Source: Anaerolineae bacterium (lineage in GTDB: Bacteria; Chloroflexota; Anaerolineae; UBA1429). Taken from it: a DNA stretch of 8,531 bases. This document shows, piece by piece, positions 5,674-8,531 of the stretch. The notes under the pieces are model-generated. The model saw only the letters and a list, made by a program, of their open reading frames with translations. It made no database searches and had not been told where the DNA came from. The DNA lies in contig SKLG01000368.1 of NCBI GenBank assembly GCA_007123335.1, positions 1-8,531 on the forward strand, read 5' to 3'. The position numbers were made by a program, and so were the translations under genes. Position 1 is the stretch's first letter; the number at the start of each line of letters is the position of its first letter.

Positions 5674-5698
5674 CATTAGGACATACGGAGTAATAGCG

Positions 5699-6067
5699 AT
5701 GATTCAGGATTTTACAAGGCTCAAGGTAGCCGACAACACGGGAGCACGTGAGATCATGTGCATCAAGGTGCTGGGCGGCTCCGGGCGTCGCTACGCTGGC
5801 GTCGGCGATGTGATCATTGCCTCGGTCAAAGAGGCAACTCCCGGTGGCTCGGTGAAAAAGAAAGAAGTGGTGCGCGCTGTGGTCGTGCGTATTGCCAAGG
5901 AATATCAACGGCCCGACGGATCGCATATACGCTTTGATGATAACGCCGCGGTTATCCTTGATCAGGACAAGAACCCCCGTGGCACGCGCATCTTTGGGCC
6001 GGTGGGCCGTGAGCTGCGAGATAGTGGCTTTATGCGCATCGTGTCGCTGTCGCCAGAGGTGCTCTAA
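5699..6067 (+). CDS. rplN: 50S ribosomal protein L14
   Basis: L14 (122 aa) sits at the subunit interface of the 50S, contacts 16S helix 14 and is the binding site of the silencing factor RsfS in bacteria. The protein is canonical from end to end: TRLKVADNTGAREIMCIKVLGG (6-27), RYAGVGDVIIASVKEATPGG, VKKKEVVRAVVVR, the family signature HIRFDDNAAVILDQDKNPRGTRIFGPV (75-101) and the last block GFMRIVSLSPEVL. The length of 122 is exactly usual. The start is ATG 5699 with GGAG (5687-5690) 8 nt upstream. It opens the spc-type part of the cluster, as in E. coli, and is followed by rplX after 66 nt. Confidence 0.99.
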   Translation: MIQDFTRLKVADNTGAREIMCIKVLGGSGRRYAGVGDVIIASVKEATPGGSVKKKEVVRAVVVRIAKEYQRPDGSHIRFDDNAAVILDQDKNPRGTRIFGPVGRELRDSGFMRIVSLSPEVL

Positions 6068-6133
6068 CCCGTGGCATATTGCCTCGGCAAGACACTCGAT
6101 GGGGACAAGTTGGCAATGCGTGTGGAGGAATAG

Positions 6134-6448
6134 ATGATGAAGATCAAAAAGGGCGACACCGTTGAGGTGATCAGCGGCGACGACAAGGGGATGCGGGGTG
6201 AGGTCCATATCGCGATGCCCAAGGAGCAGCGTGTGGTCGTGTCCGGGGTGAACATGGTGAAAAAGCACCAGGGTCGCACCGGCAACGTGCGCACGCAAAC
6301 AGGCGTCATCGAGCGAGAGGCCCCTATGCATGTTTCAAATCTGGCGCTGGTGTGTCCCCATTGTGACGAGCCAACCCGCGTTGGCTATGAGGATACGCCG
6401 GATGGCAAGGTCCGCCGTTGCCGCAAGTGCGATGAGATTATTGATTAG
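6134..6448 (+). CDS. rplX: 50S ribosomal protein L24 with C-terminal four-cysteine zinc-ribbon-like extension
   Basis: L24 (104 aa) is an assembly initiator that binds the 5' part of 23S rRNA. The KOW motif is at the N-terminus (KIKKGDTVEVISGDDKGMRGEV, about 3-24), followed by VSGVNMVKKHQ and the conserved EAPMHVSNLALVCP. The C-terminus has CPHC (74-77) and CRKC (96-99), a CxxC-18-CxxC pattern consistent with zinc binding; this extension is common in several phyla but absent from E. coli L24. The gene starts ATGATG at 6134. GGAGG (6124-6128) lies 5 nt before the first ATG and 8 nt before the second (6137), so the start is uncertain by one codon. A 133-nt repeat-bearing spacer follows. Confidence 0.97.
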   Translation: MMKIKKGDTVEVISGDDKGMRGEVHIAMPKEQRVVVSGVNMVKKHQGRTGNVRTQTGVIEREAPMHVSNLALVCPHCDEPTRVGYEDTPDGKVRRCRKCDEIID

Positions 6449-6525
6449 GGATCCGGAAAGCTGGTGAGTGGCATCGTGGTTGCCGAGCTATTGACCACAT
6501 GGTCGGCTGGGCGCTGAGATACCGA

Positions 6526-6552
6526 CGATCAGATCGCGGCGATCAGATCGCC
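6526..6552 (+). repeat. Direct repeat of CGATCAGATCGC, each copy self-complementary, upstream of rplE
   Basis: The 12-mer CGATCAGATCGC occurs at 6526-6537 and again at 6540-6551, a 14-nt period. Each copy holds the mini-hairpin CGAT-CAG-ATCG. The second copy extends to GGCGAT (6538-6543) with ATCGCC (6547-6552), a 6-bp stem with a 3-nt loop. A second GGCGA (6566-6570) touches the rplE Shine-Dalgarno and could pair with the same TCGCC (6548-6552), so two folds compete. The repeat is directly visible; a switch role is inferred. Confidence 0.5.
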
Positions 6553-6581
6553 ACGTTCTGTCGAGGGCGAGGAGAGATTCG

Positions 6582-7157
6582 ATGATGCAGAGGCTTCAAG
6601 AGAGATACAGGGAAGAAGTCGTCCCTGCCATGATGGAGCAGTTTTCGTACGATAATGTGATGCAGGTGCCGCGACTGGTCAAGATCGTGCTCAACGTGGG
6701 CCTGGCTGAGGCGCTGCAGAACCCGCGGGCTCTGGAGGCCGCGTCCAACGATATCATGACGATTACTGGACAAAGGCCGGTCATTACACGGGCGCGCAAG
6801 TCGATCGCGGCGTTCAAGCTGCGTGAGGGCAACCCCATCGGCGTCAAGGTGACATTGCGTCGGGACAAGATGTGGGCGTTTTTTGATCGCTTGATCAATA
6901 TCGCTCTGCCCCGGCAACGCGACTTTCGCGGGGTATCGCGCACATCGTTTGATGGTCGTGGCAACTATACGTTGGGCCTGCGAGAGCAGCTTGGGTTCGT
7001 CGAATTGGACTATGACGCCATCGACAAGGTGCGTGGATTCGAAGCGACAATCGTGACCACGGCCGAGACGGATGAGGAGGCATTGTTCCTGCTGGAGCAG
7101 TTGGGCATGCCCTTTGTCCGGGTCGAATCTGAGCAGATGGTCGAGGCTGCGAGCTAG
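6582..7157 (+). CDS. rplE: 50S ribosomal protein L5
   Basis: L5 (191 aa) binds 5S rRNA and contacts P-site tRNA in the central protuberance. The sequence shows VPRLVKIVLNVGLAEA (29-44), the family signature TGQRPVITRARKSIAAFKLR (62-81) with EGNPIGVKVTLR, FFDRLINIALPRQRDFRG (100-117), and the C-terminal DKVRGFEATIVTTAETDEEA plus LLEQLGMPF. The start is the first ATG of ATGATG, 7 nt after AGGAG (6570-6574). The protein is slightly longer than the usual 179-187 aa because of a tail after LGMPF. One oddity: the common EQ-x-IFPEI segment reads EQLGFVEL here (135-142). The gene follows rplX after a 133-nt spacer with repeats, the position where E. coli S8 binds spc mRNA. Confidence 0.98.
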   Translation: MMQRLQERYREEVVPAMMEQFSYDNVMQVPRLVKIVLNVGLAEALQNPRALEAASNDIMTITGQRPVITRARKSIAAFKLREGNPIGVKVTLRRDKMWAFFDRLINIALPRQRDFRGVSRTSFDGRGNYTLGLREQLGFVELDYDAIDKVRGFEATIVTTAETDEEALFLLEQLGMPFVRVESEQMVEAAS

Positions 7158-7186
7158 TATGGTGATGGTTTGGAGGGAGTAACTAA

Positions 7187-7369
7187 GTGGCCAAAAAGAG
7201 CATGATCGCCAGGGAAAAGCGGCGCAAGTACAAAGTTCGCGTGCGTAATCGGTGCAAGCGGTGCGGGCGCCCGCGTGGTTATATACGCAGGTTCCAGCTC
7301 TGCCGCATTTGCTTCCGTGAATTGGCCATGTCTGGCAAGATCCCCGGAGTGGTCAAGGCGAGTTGGTAG
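7187..7369 (+). CDS. rpsN: 30S ribosomal protein S14, zinc-binding (type Z) form, GTG start
   Basis: S14 in its short form (60 aa) belongs to the 30S head. The four cysteines C23, C26, C39 and C42 (CKRCGRP...CRICFREL) form the zinc site of the C+ type. Cysteine-free S14 proteins are about 100 aa, so this is clearly the type Z paralogue. The N-terminus AKKSMIAREKRRKYKVR and the C-terminus GKIPGVVKASW are canonical. The start is GTG 7187, preceded by GGAGGGAG (7172-7179). It lies 29 nt after rplE in the usual L5-S14-S8 order. Together with the four-cysteine L24 it indicates that this ribosome stores zinc at several sites; no C- duplicate is visible in the window. Confidence 0.98.
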   Translation: MAKKSMIAREKRRKYKVRVRNRCKRCGRPRGYIRRFQLCRICFRELAMSGKIPGVVKASW

Positions 7370-7376
7370 CCTTTGG

Positions 7377-7394
7377 GGCGCTGGATACAGCGCC
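7377..7394 (+). repeat. GC-rich stem-loop in the rpsN-rpsH spacer
   Basis: GGCGCTG (7377-7383) pairs perfectly with CAGCGCC (7388-7394) around GATA, 7 bp, starting 7 nt after the rpsN stop. Downstream, CCGC (7393-7396) can instead pair with GCGG (7404-7407), with TTTTT at 7412-7416 close by. CGCTGC (7400-7405) can also pair with GCAGCG (7419-7424). The overlapping options resemble a weak terminator/anti-terminator pair, but the terminator-like stem is only 4 bp. The rest of the 150-nt spacer (7425-7519) holds AGGGC (7437-7441) with GCCCT (7459-7463) and no credible gene. Confidence 0.4.
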
Positions 7395-7519
7395 GCTGTC
7401 GCTGCGGTTGGTTTTTGTGCAGCGAGTCGGCGCGGCAGGGCTAATGGCTGCTAGTCTTGCCCTTGATGAGCCCGGTGGCGGCGGCCGCATGGGATTCTGT
7501 GAGAGGAGAATGTGCACGT

Positions 7520-7924
7520 ATGTCCGTAGTTGATCCCATTTCTGATATGTTGACGCGCATCCGTAATGCCAATATGGTGCGCCAGAACGTGGTCATTGTG
7601 CCGGCTTCTCGGCTCAAGATGGCTATTGCCCAGGTCCTATTGGACGAAGGGTATATCCAACGCTTTGAAGAAGTGCGTGACGGGAAATTCCCCGTTATCC
7701 GCATCTATCTCAAGTATACGCCAGGGCGTGACCGTGAGCCGATACTCAGCGGTCTAAAGCGCGTCAGCAAGCCGGGCTGCCGCATCTATACGAAAAAAGG
7801 AGATATTCCCTGGGTTCGTTCTGGCCTGGGCACCGTCATTCTGTCCACGCCCAAGGGCGTGATGTCAGGACGCGAGGCTCGACGTCAGAATGTGGGTGGG
7901 GAGATTCTCTGCGAAGTGTGGTAG
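7520..7924 (+). CDS. rpsH: 30S ribosomal protein S8
   Basis: S8 (134 aa) is a primary 16S rRNA-binding protein (helix 21) of the 30S platform. In E. coli it is also the translational repressor of the spc operon, acting at rplE. Family features: DPISDMLTRIRNA (5-17), VPASRLKMAIAQVLLDEGYI (27-46), and the C-terminal RNA-binding signature STPKGVMSGREARRQNVGGE (109-128), ending CEVW. The start is ATG 7520, giving the expected MSVVDPISDML; AGGAGA (7504-7509) is upstream with somewhat long spacing. In-frame codons back to a TTG at 7457 add 21 residues unlike any S8 and lack a ribosome-binding site. Length is ordinary. Confidence 0.98.
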   Translation: MSVVDPISDMLTRIRNANMVRQNVVIVPASRLKMAIAQVLLDEGYIQRFEEVRDGKFPVIRIYLKYTPGRDREPILSGLKRVSKPGCRIYTKKGDIPWVRSGLGTVILSTPKGVMSGREARRQNVGGEILCEVW

Positions 7925-7927
7925 GTT

Positions 7928-7950
7928 GCGTCATAGTACTAGTATGACGC
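7928..7950 (+). repeat. 8-bp perfect stem-loop between rpsH and rplF
   Basis: GCGTCATA (7928-7935) and TATGACGC (7943-7950) are exact inverted repeats with a 7-nt loop, GTACTAG. The left arm starts 4 nt after the rpsH stop. The sequence after the right arm (cgcctgctta) has no T-run, so termination is unlikely. It leaves 15 nt before the rplF Shine-Dalgarno. It may be a processing or stabilising hairpin, or a binding site for a dimeric protein; the sequence alone cannot say. Confidence 0.4.
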
Positions 7951-7978
7951 CGCCTGCTTAAAGGTAGGAGGGACAACC

Positions 7979-8530
7979 GTGTCTAGAATTGGACGCATGC
8001 CCATCCCAGTACCCGACAACGTAAAGGTCGAGCGGGAGGGCACGACGATTACCATACAGGGACCTAGAGGGGCGATGACGCGTACATTTCGCCCCGAGAT
8101 GACGATTGCGCTGGAGGACAATACGCTCACCGTCACCCGGCCGGACGATAGCCGCGTGAATCGGTCGTTGCATGGACTGACCCGTGCGCTCCTGGCCAAC
8201 ATGGTCGAGGGGGTGACGCAGGGGTTCCGCAAGCAGTTGGTGATCAATGGTGTGGGTTATCGAGCCACGCAGCAGGGCAAGAACCTGGAGCTGCAGGTCG
8301 GGTTCAGCCACCCGGTGATCGTTGAGCCCCCTGATGGGATCACCCTGGCGATCGATCGCGCTGGACGCATCATCACTGTCGAGGGCAACGATAAAGAACT
8401 CGTCGGCGAGGTGGCGGCCAAGATTCGAGCGATCCGCAAGCCAGAGCCCTACAAGGGCAAGGGCATCGCATACGCGGACGAGGTCATACGTCGCAAGGCC
8501 GGCAAGGCCGGGCGAGTTGGAGGCGTGTAA
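7979..8530 (+). CDS. rplF: 50S ribosomal protein L6 (GTG start)
   Basis: L6 (183 aa) lies near the factor-binding site of the 50S, beside the sarcin-ricin loop and L7/L12 stalk base. It is two related domains: the first with RIGRMPIPVPDNVKV and ITIQGPRGAM (3-33), the second from about residue 83 with KQLVINGVGYRA, LELQVGFSHPV and EPPDGI. The signature PEPYKGKGIAYADEVIRRKAGKAG (155-178) closes it. The start is GTG 7979, with AGGAGG (7966-7971) 7 nt upstream, giving the expected MSRIGRMPI. The stop TAA is one base from the window end, so the gene is complete. In the canonical order rplR would follow, outside this window. Confidence 0.98.
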   Translation: MSRIGRMPIPVPDNVKVEREGTTITIQGPRGAMTRTFRPEMTIALEDNTLTVTRPDDSRVNRSLHGLTRALLANMVEGVTQGFRKQLVINGVGYRATQQGKNLELQVGFSHPVIVEPPDGITLAIDRAGRIITVEGNDKELVGEVAAKIRAIRKPEPYKGKGIAYADEVIRRKAGKAGRVGGV

Positions 8531-8531
8531 C

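Noticed and set aside
5591..6331. Open frame of 246 codons on the - strand across the rpsQ-rplN spacer, rplN and rplX
   Set aside because: Antisense to two certain genes, with histidine-rich low-plausibility sequence and no recognisable domain. It appears to be a by-product of codon use.
7393..7416. Intrinsic terminator after rpsN
   Set aside because: The stem next to the T-run is only 4 bp and the T-run is 4 nt away from it. Kept only as part of the spacer observation.
7457..7519. In-frame TTG extension of rpsH by 21 residues, or a small gene in this spacer
   Set aside because: No Shine-Dalgarno, no similarity to the S8 N-terminus, and the short peptide looks like random GC-rich coding.
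1..8531. A novel protein system, mobile element, CRISPR array or tRNA
   Set aside because: All convincing coding sequence is accounted for by conserved ribosomal proteins and EF-Tu in canonical order. No transposase, integrase, phage, repeat-spacer array or tRNA-like sequence was seen.

Overview
This window is an intact ribosomal-protein supercluster on the + strand: the tail of tuf (EF-Tu), then the S10 operon (rpsJ, rplC, rplD, rplW, rplB, rpsS, rplV, rpsC, rplP, rpmC, rpsQ), continuing without a break into the first part of the spc operon (rplN, rplX, rplE, rpsN, rpsH, rplF). Gene order is the canonical bacterial one, with no insertion, loss, frameshift, mobile element, CRISPR array or RNA gene visible. 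Every protein can be assigned from conserved family blocks, and every gene except the tuf fragment is complete.

The organism is a bacterium of moderately high GC with strong Shine-Dalgarno usage (AGGAG or GGAGG before nearly every gene). S14 is the short four-cysteine (C+, zinc) form and L24 carries a C-terminal four-cysteine extension. These two traits, with the style of S10 (residues 46-70), L3 (GTTPGRVWKG) and the L2 tail (PSPKSPWGKPTLG), resemble Chloroflexota (Anaerolineae-like). That placement is an inference from remembered family sequences; no search was run.

Layout: 1-125 is the tuf 3' end. 126-261 is a non-coding leader rich in inverted repeats. 262-573 is rpsJ. 574-697 is a spacer with three small stem-loops in a row and an SD-covering hairpin. 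698-5580 runs from rplC to rpsQ, mostly tightly packed, with a 1-nt overlap at rplD/rplW. 5581-5698 is a spacer before rplN. 5699-6448 is rplN and rplX. 6449-6581 is a spacer with a repeated hairpin before rplE. 6582-7369 is rplE and rpsN. 7370-7519 is a 150-nt spacer with a stem-loop. 7520-8530 is rpsH and rplF, with a perfect stem-loop between them.

The products act together. L3, L4, L23, L2, L22, L16, L29, L14, L24, L5 and L6 build the 50S subunit: early 23S folding, exit tunnel, peptidyl-transferase surroundings and central protuberance. S10, S19, S3, S17, S14 and S8 build the 30S subunit. Co-transcription supports stoichiometric supply. The coding content is ordinary housekeeping and I see no new protein system. 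What deserves a second look is the non-coding part: several spacers are unusually long for such an operon and hold precise inverted repeats, some overlapping ribosome-binding sites, which could be r-protein-responsive or translational-coupling RNA elements. No promoter could be called with confidence.
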